From positions 186,001-250,000 of the forward strand of contig CAVRCA010000004.1 in assembly GCA_963719345.1 (NCBI GenBank): a DNA stretch of 64,000 nt, given 5' to 3'. This stretch comes from CAVRCA01 sp963719345 (GTDB lineage: Bacteria > Pseudomonadota > Alphaproteobacteria > Acetobacterales > Acetobacteraceae). Positions 53,043-62,492 of this stretch are shown in pieces. Both the position numbers and the translations under genes were made by a program. The notes below the pieces were generated by a model. That model did no database searches. It was not told the DNA's origin and worked only from the letters and a program-made list of their open reading frames with translations. Each line of letters starts with the position of its first letter. Position 1 is the first letter of the stretch.

Positions 53043-54295
53043 CGGCGCCGAACGGGCCGCCGGTGCTCGGCCCGCCGCTCCCCCGGCCGGCGGCCGCGCC
53101 GTTGGCGCTCGACGGCATCCGGGTGGCAGATTTCAGCCACTTCCTCGCCGGACCGGTCTGCACCATGATCCTGGGCGATCTTGGCGCCGAGGTAATCAAG
53201 ATCGAGAAGATCGATGGGGGCGACGATTTCCGCCGCGTCGGCCCAGCCGTTTCGGTGCAGGAAGGCGCGCCGTTCATCTTCGGAAACCGTAACAAGCGCA
53301 GCATCGCACTCGACCTTAAGCAGCCGGACGGGGTACGCGTCGCGCGCGATATCGTGCGCCGTTCCGACGTGCTGGTGGAAAACTTTTCCACCGGTGTGAT
53401 GGACAAGTTTGGCCTCGACTATGCTGCGATGGCAGAGATCAATCCGAAGCTCATCTACTGCTCGGTGTCGGCCTACGGGCGTGACGGCGCGCTGAAGGAC
53501 CGGATGGGATTCGACCCGGTGGCGCAGGCCGAAAGCGGCTACATGTCGATGAACGGCCATCCCGAGGATCCAGGCATGCGCTCGGGCCCGTCGATCATCG
53601 ACATCTCCACGGGAATGATGGCGTCAAACGCCGTGCTGGCGGCGCTGTTCGCCCGCGAGCGGCTCGGCATCGGCCAGTTCATCGACTGCTGCCTTTTCGA
53701 CCAAGCGGTCACGATGACCGGCTTTCATGCCATGAATTACCTGGTCAGCGGCAAGGTGCCGCCGCGCTTCGGCAACGACAGCCGTGACACGGTGCCCACC
53801 GCCGCGTTTGAGACGGCGGACAGGCCGCTCTATATCACCTGCTCGAACGATCGCACCTATCAGCGGCTCGTAGGGCAGGTCCTCGCCCGGTCCGATCTCG
53901 CCGAGCATCCGGATTTCGTGGCCAATGGAATGCGCGTGCAGAATCGCGATCGGCTGCTGGCGCTGATCGGAGACATTTTTCGCACCGATGTTCGGGCCAA
54001 CTGGCTGCCGAAGTTACGGGCGGCAGGCGTGCCTGCCGGCCCGATAAACAACCTTGCCGAAGCGTTCGGTTCGGCAGAGATGAAGGAACGCGGCCTGGTC
54101 AGCGGACTGTCGCATGCCTCCGGCGCCACCGTTCCGAACATCGCGTTGGCTTTTCGCTTGCACGGTACACCGCTAGCCGATCCCGTCGCGGCGCCCGGCT
54201 TCGGACAGCACACGACGGAAATCCTCCGCGATCTCCTCGGCTACGGAACCACGGAGATTGCAGCACTGGCTGAGCGCAGAATCGTCCGTGGGTAG
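53039..54295 (+). CDS. CaiB/BaiF (class III) CoA-transferase
   Basis: 418 residues from ATG 53039. VADFSHFLAGPVCTMILGDL, GAEVIKIEKIDGGDDFRRVG, NRNKRSIALDLKQPDGVRVA and LVENFSTGVMDKFGLDYAAM are the class III N-terminal motifs. The catalytic Asp is expected in GFDPVAQAESGYMSMNGHPE. These enzymes move CoA between carboxylic acids. Together with the ADP-forming synthetase it indicates that the pathway runs through CoA thioesters. Intact and translationally coupled to the esterase. Confidence 0.92.
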   Translation: MTAPNGPPVLGPPLPRPAAAPLALDGIRVADFSHFLAGPVCTMILGDLGAEVIKIEKIDGGDDFRRVGPAVSVQEGAPFIFGNRNKRSIALDLKQPDGVRVARDIVRRSDVLVENFSTGVMDKFGLDYAAMAEINPKLIYCSVSAYGRDGALKDRMGFDPVAQAESGYMSMNGHPEDPGMRSGPSIIDISTGMMASNAVLAALFARERLGIGQFIDCCLFDQAVTMTGFHAMNYLVSGKVPPRFGNDSRDTVPTAAFETADRPLYITCSNDRTYQRLVGQVLARSDLAEHPDFVANGMRVQNRDRLLALIGDIFRTDVRANWLPKLRAAGVPAGPINNLAEAFGSAEMKERGLVSGLSHASGATVPNIALAFRLHGTPLADPVAAPGFGQHTTEILRDLLGYGTTEIAALAERRIVRG

Positions 54296-54331
54296 CGAAG
54301 AGGCTGTAGGACACGGCTGAGGGGGGCTCGG

Positions 54332-55525
54332 ATGGCGAACAACGTGGCGATCGTCGGGGCCGCAGCGCTGCCGGTGAAGAAATGGCAGACCGCGCCCGAC
54401 GCGGACATCCAAACGCTTGAACACGAACTTCTGGCCGGCTTGGTGATGGACGCGGTCGCTGATGCCGGGGTCGCGAAAGCCGACATCGGCTCGATGGCGT
54501 TCGCGCTGTCGCGGCCCTACACGCAGCAGAAATATTTCGCCACCTTCATGGCGCACAGCCTGCGGCTTCCCGCCGTCGGCAGCGTGACGGAGGTCATGGG
54601 CAACGGCATGACCGGCGCGCTCGCCTTCGACCAGGCGGCCAACGAGATCCTGCTCGGCCGAGCGCGGGTCGCCCTCGCGCTCGGCATCAACTTCGAGAGC
54701 GCCACCCCGGCACGCGATCACATGAACAGCTCGATGCGCGCCACGGGAGACGTGGATTTCCACACGCCATTCGGCTTCACGCCGATTTCCTGGTACGCGA
54801 TGGACGCGGTGCGTTACATCCACGATTTCGGCTCGTCGCGCGCCGAACTGGCCTCGGTCGCGGTCAAGAACCGGAGTCACGCGGCGCTGAACCCGCTCGC
54901 GCAATACCGCAAGCCGATCACGCTTGAGGACGTGCTCGCGCAACCGATGATCGTCGAGCCGCTCGGTCTGTTCGAGGTGCCCCCGCGCGGCGACGGCGGC
55001 GTGTGCCTGGTGCTCGCCAGCGAGGACGTCGCGCGCGGGCTCGGGCGCCCGTACGTGCTGGTGCGGGGTCGCGGCTACTACCACGAGGGGGCGCACCAGA
55101 TCAGCGAGGTGCCGAACGACATGACGGCGTTCGTCTCGGCGCAGCGCGCCGGCACTGCGGCATTCGAGAGCGCGGGGATCACCGCTTCCGACATCGACCT
55201 GGCCGAACTCTACGCGCCCTGCACCATAGTCGAGGTCCTCGTGGCCGAAGCACTCGGCTTGCTGCCGCGAGGGCAGGGTGCCAAGGCGACGGTCGCGGGC
55301 GAGACGACACTCGGGGGCCGCATCCCGATCTGCACGTCAGGCGGCCTGCAATCGCGCGGCCATCCCGCCTACGTCACCGGCCTCTACAGCGTGTTCGAGA
55401 TCGCCGAGCAGCTGCGCCACCGCGCCGGGGAGCGGCAGGTCGCCGGTGCTCGCCTTGCGCTCACCACCGGCGAGCTCGGCAACTACAACGCCGCGCTCGT
55501 CCACGTCATGGAGGCGATGCCGTGA
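54332..55525 (+). CDS. Thiolase-like (SCP2/lipid-transfer) protein lacking catalytic cysteines
   Basis: 397 residues with the overall thiolase fold of SCP2-thiolase/Ltp proteins: VAIVGAAALPVKKWQ, LPAVGSVTEVMGNGMTGALA, ASDIDLAELYAPCTIVEVLV, SGGLQSRGHPAYVTGLYS, TTGELGNYNAALVHVME. The nucleophilic Cys expected in the first of these conserved loops (about residues 85-95) is absent, and the second Cys near the C-terminus is also replaced (GELGNYNAA). GHP is kept. It is followed, overlapping, by a DUF35 protein, as in Ltp2-type acyl-CoA retro-aldolases. A retro-aldol C-C lyase is therefore more likely than a thiolase; this is inference. Confidence 0.85.
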   Translation: MANNVAIVGAAALPVKKWQTAPDADIQTLEHELLAGLVMDAVADAGVAKADIGSMAFALSRPYTQQKYFATFMAHSLRLPAVGSVTEVMGNGMTGALAFDQAANEILLGRARVALALGINFESATPARDHMNSSMRATGDVDFHTPFGFTPISWYAMDAVRYIHDFGSSRAELASVAVKNRSHAALNPLAQYRKPITLEDVLAQPMIVEPLGLFEVPPRGDGGVCLVLASEDVARGLGRPYVLVRGRGYYHEGAHQISEVPNDMTAFVSAQRAGTAAFESAGITASDIDLAELYAPCTIVEVLVAEALGLLPRGQGAKATVAGETTLGGRIPICTSGGLQSRGHPAYVTGLYSVFEIAEQLRHRAGERQVAGARLALTTGELGNYNAALVHVMEAMP

Positions 55526-55941
55526 GCCTGCCTATCATAACGGTCGACCGGCTGCGCGCCTATCCGCCGCGCGTGACGGCGTTCACCCGAACGTTCTGGA
55601 AGGGCCTCGCGACTGGCCGCTTTCTCGTCACGAGATGTTCCTCCTGCCACCGGGCGACGTTTCCGCCGAAATCGTTCTGCCCGCATTGCTGGCATCGCGA
55701 GACGGTCTGGGACGAAGTGGGCGGCCAAGGCAAACTCTACGCGCAGACCGTCATTCACGCGGCGCCGGCGACATTCAGCGAGGAAGCCCCGCTTCATGTG
55801 GGGATTGTCGATCTCGACGAGGGGCTACGGATCGCTACCCGCATTCTCGACAAACCACCGGCGGTGATCGACGGCGCGGTCGAGCTCGTGGTGCTGCAAT
55901 ACCGCGACGGACCCCTCTACGGCGCGCGCGGCCTCGGCTGA
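55522..55941 (+). CDS. DUF35 Zn-ribbon/OB-fold acyl-CoA-associated protein
   Basis: 139 residues. GTG 55522 overlaps the thiolase-like stop (GTGA). An N-terminal helix (RVTAFTRTFWKGLATGRFLV) is followed by a four-cysteine zinc ribbon (TRCSSCHRATFPPKSFCPHC) and an OB fold (GKLYAQTVIHAAP, PLHVGIVDLDEGLRIATRIL). In known systems DUF35 proteins bind thiolase-like partners and are needed for their activity or stability. Its tight coupling here indicates a complex with the preceding protein. Confidence 0.9.
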   Translation: MSLPIITVDRLRAYPPRVTAFTRTFWKGLATGRFLVTRCSSCHRATFPPKSFCPHCWHRETVWDEVGGQGKLYAQTVIHAAPATFSEEAPLHVGIVDLDEGLRIATRILDKPPAVIDGAVELVVLQYRDGPLYGARGLG

Positions 55942-55975
55942 CCGCCTTGCAGCGTAGATCCGATGCTGGCCGAGA

Positions 55976-57079
55976 TCAGACGGCGTAGTGGAGGACGGTG
56001 AACTGCTGGGTCCGCACCAGCTCCTCTCGCTGATTGAAGAAGGCTCGCTCTGTCGTAATAAAGTAACCTGTGCCGAGCTTGGTCGCCTTCCGAGCACTGC
56101 AATGCTTTAAAGTAAGCTCGCTCCTCGCGGTGTCCCCCGGCCTGAGGGGGACGAAGAAGCGTGACACCGACTGCACCACAGCGATCTCGGGACATTGCGG
56201 AGGAACAACCAGCGTCCCGGCCTCTACCAGGCTCTGACGCAATGCTTGCAGCAACGGGACCCCGGTAAGCTCGCGCCGGACGCTCTCGGGCACCGACACG
56301 CCGGGCTTGAGATATCCCACCCCCAGCGGCGCTCCCGAGCCCGCGCCGAAGAACATGGAAGGTGGGGGCGCAATGATGCCGCCATACCGGCTGGCGGCCG
56401 CGTACGCTTCGTCCCAGTACAGCGGATTCCAATCCTCCAGAGCCTCGCACCAGAGATGGATCTCGTCTCGCGTCAGTGGGCGCGCGGGAAGCTGGCCGCC
56501 CGGGCGCGACTTGCCGATCAGGTCGCGTGCGAAATCGGGCACGTCGTCGAGCGGCGCTGCCTTCGCCGGAGGAGGCGCGGCCAGGGATCGCGCGCTCTCG
56601 CCCGAGCGCGAAGGCAGGGCCATGACTGCCGTGGCGGTCGCGGCCTGGGCGGCGAGGGCGTGGCCGATGCCGAGATCAACCAGATCAACGAGGTAGGCGC
56701 CGTCCTCGCCGCGATGCTTGCGCCCCACCCGGCCGGTGACCGTGAGGAGATCGTTCGTGCAGCTCTGCGTCCGCATGGCGAAGCTGAGCGAGCGGATCTC
56801 CCCTTCGGGACCGGACCAGTCGGTGAGCAGACGGCTGAACAAGCCGGCGACGTGCGGCGTCGAGATGAACGCGTCCCGCGCACCGGCCGCACGCGCGTAC
56901 TCGCCGTCGAAGTGGACGTAGTCGTAGAGCCCACTCGCGCGCACGAAGGCGACGAGGCGCAGCAGGCTGAGCTCGTAGGTGAACGGCGGAAGCGGCTGGC
57001 CCTCTTCGACGTCCTCCCAGCAGAGACGATGCACGGTCAGGTCCTTCTCCCCTCTTTGGAAGTGCTCGGCGCGGTTCAA
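55976..57079 (-). CDS. Double-hotdog dehydratase (FAS1-like/MaoC) protein
   Basis: 367 residues. TTG 57079 overlaps the P450 stop (TTGA). The N-terminal half (EGQPLPPFTYELSLLRLVAF, then FVRASGLYDYVHFDGEYA, FISTPHVAGLFSRLLTDWSG) is a FAS1-type dehydratase/hotdog domain. The C-terminal half (LPARPLTRDEIHLWCEALED, NPLYWDEAYAAASRYGGIIA, SRFFVPLRPGDTARSEL) is a second one. Such proteins hydrate enoyl-CoA thioesters. It converges on the DUF35 gene. In steroid side-chain systems, MaoC-type hydratases work with DUF35/thiolase-like aldolases, a possible functional link. Confidence 0.8.
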   Translation of the reverse strand: MNRAEHFQRGEKDLTVHRLCWEDVEEGQPLPPFTYELSLLRLVAFVRASGLYDYVHFDGEYARAAGARDAFISTPHVAGLFSRLLTDWSGPEGEIRSLSFAMRTQSCTNDLLTVTGRVGRKHRGEDGAYLVDLVDLGIGHALAAQAATATAVMALPSRSGESARSLAAPPPAKAAPLDDVPDFARDLIGKSRPGGQLPARPLTRDEIHLWCEALEDWNPLYWDEAYAAASRYGGIIAPPPSMFFGAGSGAPLGVGYLKPGVSVPESVRRELTGVPLLQALRQSLVEAGTLVVPPQCPEIAVVQSVSRFFVPLRPGDTARSELTLKHCSARKATKLGTGYFITTERAFFNQREELVRTQQFTVLHYAV

Positions 57080-58329
57080 GCGGCGATCCGCACCGGCAAG
57101 GAGCGGATGGTGCGGAGGAAGTTCGAGTAGGCATAGACCGGCCGGTCGAGCACCTCGATTTCGAAACCGCGCGCGACGATCTCCTCGAGCAGCACGCGCA
57201 CCTGCAGCTCTGCAAGGCGGTTTCCGAGGCAGCGATGGATGCCGAAGCCGAAGGCGAGGTGCTCGCGCGGCCGCGCCCGATCGACCACAAGCTCGTCAGG
57301 GCGGTCAATCACCGTCTCGTCGCGATTGCCCGAGATGTACCAGACCACGACCTTGTCGCCCTTGCGGATTGTCTTGCCGGAGAACTCGACGTCCTCGGTC
57401 GCGGTGCGGCGCATGTGGATTACTGGCGTTTGCCAGCGGATGATGTCGGAGACGGCGTTCGGGATGAGCTCGGGCCGCGCGCGCAGCTTGCGCATCTCCT
57501 CCGGAAATCGGCTCAACCCCCAGATCCCGCCCGACATCGAGTTGCGCGTCGTGTCGTTGCCGCCGACGATAAAGAGGATCAGCATTCCCATGCGCTCGCG
57601 CACATCCATGTTGCGCGTCGTCTCGCCATGCGCCATCAGCGAGATGAGGTCGAAGCGCGGTGGCTGCTTGGCGCGTTCGTCCCAGAGTTCGCTGAGCTCG
57701 CGGGTGAACTCCATCTGGATCGCGAACCGCTCCTCCTCGCTCCGCACCGGCGAGTCGGGCGCGTTGACGTTGGCGATCGCAACGTCCGACCATTGGATAA
57801 GCTGCCGGCGGTTCTCGATTGGATAATCGAACAGCGTCGCCAACATCATCGACGTGAGCTCGACGGAGACGCGGTCCACCCAATCGAAGACCTCGCCCCG
57901 CGGCAGGCCGTTGACGATCCGGCGCGTCCGTTCGCGGATCAGGGCGTCCATACGGGCCAGGTTGGCGGGTGCGACCGAAGGTGTCACGGCCAGCCGCTGC
58001 GGCCCATGCTCCGGCGGATCGACCCAGATGAAGCTCGGGCGTTCGTAGCCCTTGGGCATGTCGTCGATCTTGATCCCACCGAGCTGCCAGGACGAGGAGA
58101 ACACCTTGTGGTTCACCTCAAGGCGGATAATGTCCTGATACTTCGTCACCGCCCAGTATGGGCCGGAGGGGCTGTCGGGCACGTAGTGAACCGGATCCTC
58201 TCGGCGCAGCCGCGCGAAATACGGCTGCCAGGAATCCTGCTGATAGAGCGCGGGATCGCTCACGTCGATCGCTTCGAGCGGCAACGACTCGGCGCGCGAG
58301 ACGTGGTCGGCGAACATTGGCACGTTCAT
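57076..58329 (-). CDS. Cytochrome P450
   Basis: 417 residues, soluble bacterial class I type (no membrane anchor). I-helix oxygen motif IVGGNDTTRNSMSGG (about residue 254), haem loop FGFGIHRCLGNRLAELQ with the Cys thiolate near residue 365. The K-helix ExxR motif reads DIIR (VSDIIRWQTP, about residues 294-297): Asp replaces the normally invariant Glu. Related subfamilies (CYP125/142/153-like sequence style) hydroxylate terpenoids, steroids or alkyl chains. No ferredoxin gene is nearby. ATG 58329. Confidence 0.9.
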   Translation of the reverse strand: MNVPMFADHVSRAESLPLEAIDVSDPALYQQDSWQPYFARLRREDPVHYVPDSPSGPYWAVTKYQDIIRLEVNHKVFSSSWQLGGIKIDDMPKGYERPSFIWVDPPEHGPQRLAVTPSVAPANLARMDALIRERTRRIVNGLPRGEVFDWVDRVSVELTSMMLATLFDYPIENRRQLIQWSDVAIANVNAPDSPVRSEEERFAIQMEFTRELSELWDERAKQPPRFDLISLMAHGETTRNMDVRERMGMLILFIVGGNDTTRNSMSGGIWGLSRFPEEMRKLRARPELIPNAVSDIIRWQTPVIHMRRTATEDVEFSGKTIRKGDKVVVWYISGNRDETVIDRPDELVVDRARPREHLAFGFGIHRCLGNRLAELQVRVLLEEIVARGFEIEVLDRPVYAYSNFLRTIRSLPVRIAA

Positions 58330-58392
58330 GGACAGCCTCCTTCTTTCTTGCCTTCGGCTGCGGCCGCCGCCATCGTCGTCCGAGCCGCAACG

Positions 58393-60030
58393 TCACGCAG
58401 TCGCCAACTCAGCCTCCGCGCGGGCGAAGACGGCGACGCGCTCGCCGATCATCATCGCGGGCGCGCTGGTGTTGCCGCCGACAATGCTCGGCATGATCGA
58501 GGCGTCTGCGACGCGCAGGCCTTCGATGCCATGCACGCGAAGCCGGGCATCGACCACCGCGAGTTCGTCCTCAGCGGGGCCCATGCTGCAGGTGCCGACG
58601 GGATGATACACGGTCGCCACGGTCTCGCGCACCGCCGCGGCTAGTTCTTCGTCGGACGCGAGCTCGGCGCCCGGCGCGATCTCGGCTCCGGTGAAGCGGC
58701 TCATGGCCGGTTGCGCGACGATCCGGCGCGCCTCGCGCAGCCCGCGCACCAGGGTCGCGATGTCTGCGTCGTGGTCGAGGAAGGCGTGCCGCAGCAGAGG
58801 CGGGTCGCGCGGGTCGGCGGAACGGAGTGCCAGATGACCGCGTCCGAGCGGCCGGCAGATGTTGACCAGCAGGACGAACCCGTGCCGCTTCGGGACCGCG
58901 CGCGCACTCTGCTTGAGCCCGACCACCAAGGTCATCTGCACGTCCGGCCGCGCGAGCCCCGGCAAGGTGCGGACGAAGCCGCCGGCCTCGGCGGCGTTCG
59001 AGGCCAGTAGACCGCTGCGGGCGGCCGCATAGCGCAGCGGGCTTGCCGCGACACGCGGCCAGGACCGGCGGGACAGCGCGTACGCGGTGAAGGAGGGATC
59101 GTCGATCGCCAGGGTCACCGAGGGGTGGTCGTGCAGGTTCCGTCTGACGCCCGGTAGGTCATGCAGCACCGGGATGCCGTGACGACGGAGCGTAGCCTCG
59201 GGGCCGATTCCGGACAGCATCAGGATCTGCGGCGAGTTCACGGTCCCCGCCGACAGGATCACCTCGCGCGACGCGGTCAGGCTCATCCGTTCGCGGCCGC
59301 GCACCAGCGTGAGGCCGACGGCGCGGGAGCCCTTCAGGTCCAGGCGCTCGACCAGCGCGTCGGCAAATACGGTGAGGTTGCGCCGATTCAGTGCCGGATG
59401 CAGGAACGCCCGGGACGCGCTCAGCCGCACGCCGTTGCGCTGGTTGACCGGCAGCAGGCCGAACCCGTCCTGCGTCGCGCCGTTGAAATCCTCGTTCAGC
59501 GTATGGCCGGCCTGGCGCGCCGCGTCCACCAGCGCGGGCGCGATCGGGTTCGGCGCGCGCAATCTGCCGACGTCGAGCTCCCCTCCCATGCCATGATACG
59601 GCGACGGAGCCGGTCCGTGCCAGTTCTCCTGCGCCTTGTAGGCCGCGAGCACGTCGGCGTAGCCCCATCCCTCGTTCCCGGCCGCGAGCCAATCCTCGTA
59701 GTCGGTCGGGTGGCCACGCATGTAGACGGTGCCATTGACCGAGCTGCACCCGCCGAACAGCCGCCCGCGCGGACATGGGATCTCCCGCCCGGTGTTGTCT
59801 CTCGGGTCCGTATACGTATAGTTCCAGTTGTAACGGCTATCGGAAAGCAGGAGCACGTTGCCGATGGGCAGCGCGGTCTTGAGGCTGAGCGGGAAGCTGC
59901 GGTCCGAGGCGCCGGCCTCGATCAGCGCGACCTGCGCGTCCGGGTCGGCGGAAAGCCGGTTGGCGACGACGCACCCGGCCGACCCCGCGCCCACGACGAT
60001 GTAGTCGAACCCGCGCCGTTCGCCCGGCAT
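58393..60030 (-). CDS. GMC-family FAD-dependent oxidoreductase (choline dehydrogenase-like)
   Basis: 545 residues from ATG 60030. FAD motif YIVVGAGSAGCVVANRLSAD, GMC signature 1 RGRLFGGCSSVNGTVYMRGH, signature 2 VILSAGTVNSPQILMLSGIG and the C-terminal catalytic block TVYHPVGTCSMGPAEDE (His) with DASIMPSIVGGNTSAPAMMI. It oxidises an alcohol, probably one made by the oxygenases. It lies between the acyl-CoA dehydrogenase remnant and the P450 on the same strand. Intact. Confidence 0.92.
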   Translation of the reverse strand: MPGERRGFDYIVVGAGSAGCVVANRLSADPDAQVALIEAGASDRSFPLSLKTALPIGNVLLLSDSRYNWNYTYTDPRDNTGREIPCPRGRLFGGCSSVNGTVYMRGHPTDYEDWLAAGNEGWGYADVLAAYKAQENWHGPAPSPYHGMGGELDVGRLRAPNPIAPALVDAARQAGHTLNEDFNGATQDGFGLLPVNQRNGVRLSASRAFLHPALNRRNLTVFADALVERLDLKGSRAVGLTLVRGRERMSLTASREVILSAGTVNSPQILMLSGIGPEATLRRHGIPVLHDLPGVRRNLHDHPSVTLAIDDPSFTAYALSRRSWPRVAASPLRYAAARSGLLASNAAEAGGFVRTLPGLARPDVQMTLVVGLKQSARAVPKRHGFVLLVNICRPLGRGHLALRSADPRDPPLLRHAFLDHDADIATLVRGLREARRIVAQPAMSRFTGAEIAPGAELASDEELAAAVRETVATVYHPVGTCSMGPAEDELAVVDARLRVHGIEGLRVADASIMPSIVGGNTSAPAMMIGERVAVFARAEAELATA

Positions 60031-60035
60031 CCGCG

Positions 60036-60326
60036 TTAGAGCCCCATGCGCTTGGTGAGCACATTGCGCTGGATCTCGTTGCTGCCGCCCCCGATCGGTC
60101 CCACGCGTGAGTCGCGGCTGCCGTCCGACCCGCCGAGCGCCTCGGGATAGAACAGACCAAGATATCCAGCCTCTGCCAGCGCGTTGTAGGCGTCGTGCGG
60201 GAATGCACGTTCCTCTTCCATACGGCGGATGCGGTCCCAAGGCAGATGTTTCTCGCAGATCGCGAGCACGCTCTCGCGCATCATCTTCTGCTCGTCGGTC
60301 AAGCCATGCAGGTTCACGAGACTCAT
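60036..60326 (-). pseudogene. Acyl-CoA dehydrogenase with large internal in-frame deletion
   Basis: Only 96 residues from ATG 60326 (overlapping the upstream stop). LTDEQKMMRESVLAICEKHL and AGYLGLFYPEALGGSDG are the N-terminal helices of an acyl-CoA dehydrogenase. They are joined in frame to DSRVGPIGGGSNEIQRNVLT then KRMGL, which is the extreme C-terminus of the same family. About 285 residues, including the FAD and acyl-CoA sites and the catalytic Glu, are gone. Translation signals are preserved and the product is open, so a small protein may still be made. Confidence 0.85.
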
Positions 60327-62492
60327 GCGGGGCTCCCTTTTGCCTCGGCCGGGGCTAGGACGAACAGCGCGTCGGCGGCGACCGCGCCGGCGGTGCCGAC
60401 GATCAGGGGATTGACGTCGCCCTCCTCGATCAGCCCGGCGAGGTCCGCCGCCAACTCCGAGAAGCGGCAGAGCGCGTCCACCGCTGCCGCCACGTCGTGG
60501 GCTGGCTGCTGGCGATAGCCGGTCAGCAGCCTGTAGCCGCGCAGCGATTCCAGCATCCGGCGGGCGTGGTCGGGCGTGATCGGCGCAAGCGCCGTCGCGA
60601 CATCGCCGAGCAACTCGACTTGAACGCCGCCGAGCCCCACCATCACGAGCGGGCCGAACTGCGCGTCGCATTGCAGTCCGAGCACCAACTCGATGCCGGG
60701 CGGCGCCATTGCCTGCACGCTGACTCCATCGAGCCGCGCCTCCGGCCGATGCCGGCGCGCCGATTGCAGCACCTCGGCGGCCGCCTGTGCGACCGCGTCG
60801 CCGTCGCGCAGGCCGAGCCGGATACCGGCGACCTCGGTTTTGTGCAGGATGTCGGGCGAGGCGATCTTCACTACGACCGGAAAGCCAATGTCGGCCGCCG
60901 CCGCAGCCGCATCGGTCGACGTGACAACCGCCTCGCGCGGGATGGCGATGCCGTAGACCTCAAGCAGGCTCCTTGAATTCCTGCTCGCCGAGCGCCACTC
61001 CCCGCTCGCGCGCAGCGGCGATGATCGATCGCGCCACCGCCGCCGCGCCTGGTGGCGAGCGCCGATCCGCCGCACCGCCGCGGCGCGTGCGCCGCTCGTG
61101 CCACGCGCACCACGCCTGCAACGCATCGAAGCAGCGCCCGGCGGAGCGGAACAGCATCAAGTGCGGATCGGCGTCGAGCAGCGCGCTGCCGGGGCCTTCC
61201 AGCCACTCGTTCATCCACACTGCGACGACCGCGCAATCGGTGCGCGCCGCGATCTCGCAGAGTACCGGCGCGCGCGCCCCGGTCGCCCCCGGATGCGCGA
61301 AGACCAGTGGCACCACGACGGCGCTGAATCCAGGATCGTCGACGAACGCGTCGAGGCAATGCGCGAAGGTGGACGACGTCTTGAGCACCTCCGCCGTGAG
61401 GTCTGACGGGTTCGCGACCGAGCCGAAATCCGGCACCACCGCTTCGAGCGCGGCGCGCGTGGCAGGCGCCAGCGACGGCAGTTCCAGCCCTTTCGCCTCG
61501 GCCTTGTCGGCGTTGATGACGCCGGCGCCACCCGAAGTAGCCATGATGCCGACCCCGCGCCCGGCGCGCGGCGGACGCGCCTTGGCGAAGAAACTCGCGA
61601 GTTCCAGCACCGCCTCGAGATCGTCGGTCTGGATCGCGCCGACCGCGTCGAACGCCGCACGGTAGGCGGCTATGGAGCCGACCAGCGTGCCGGTGTGCGA
61701 GAGGGCCGCCTTGCCGCTCGCGGTGGTGTTGCCGGCCTTGTAGACGATCAGCGGCTTGCCCGCTTCGTCGGCAATGCGTCCCGCTTCCAGGAAGCGGCGA
61801 CCATCCTTCACGCCTTCGAGGAGACAGACGATGGAGCGGATCTCGGGATCGTCGGCGAGCGCCGCGACGAAGTCGGCGACATCCACGTCGGCCGCATTCC
61901 CAGCCGCGTAGTAGCGCGCGATCCCCACCCCGCGCGTCATCGCCTGCAGCACGGTGTATCCGAGCGCGCCACTCTGCGACACGATCCCAACCCGCCCGCT
62001 ATGCCCGCGGATCATCTGGCCGCAATCGGGCATGAAGTTCATCGCCGCCCCGGTGCCGACATTCGTCAGGCCGACGCAATTGGGTCCTGCCAGGCGGACA
62101 CCGCCGGCGCGGGCAATCTCCACCAGGCGGAGCTGTGCCGCGATCCGCTCCTCCATGCCGGTCTCCGCGAAACCGGAGGCATAAACAATCGCGCCGCCCG
62201 CGCCGGCCGCAATCGTATCCTGCACCGTCTGCTCCACCAGCGGGCGTGCCACGCACAGGACGACGCAGTCCGGCGCCACCGGGAGGTCGGCGAGCGTGGG
62301 CACACAGGGAAAGCCCACTGTCTCGCGGTATTTTGGGTTTACCCCGAACACCCGTCCGCGGAAGCCCGCAAGGTTGGCGAGCGTGCGTTGCCCGAACGAT
62401 CCCGGCGTCTCGGAGGCGCCGACCACGGCGATCGTCGCCGGATCGACAAGCCGGCGCAAATCCGCGAGACGGTAGACCGCTCTCTCGCTCAT
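60323..62492 (-). pseudogene. ADP-forming acyl-CoA synthetase (CoA-binding, ligase-CoA and ATP-grasp domains), frameshifted
   Basis: ATG 62492 starts a ~700-residue acyl-CoA synthetase of the acetyl-CoA synthetase (ADP-forming) superfamily. The CoA-binding domain (TIAVVGASETPGSFGQRTLA, GFRGRVFGVNPKYR), succinyl-CoA-ligase-like part (RVGIVSQSGALGYTVLQAMT; phospho-His region KAALSHTGTLVG) and linker read to GVALGEQEF. Near 60975 one extra base shifts the frame. The ATP-grasp domain (LLEVYGIAIPREAVV, FPVVVKIASPDILHKTEVAG, LGLQCDAQFGPLVMVGLGGV) is in the next frame to 60323. Known relatives activate aromatic or aliphatic acids (feruloyl-CoA synthetase FerA is one). Two separate polypeptides might still be made. 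Confidence 0.85.
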
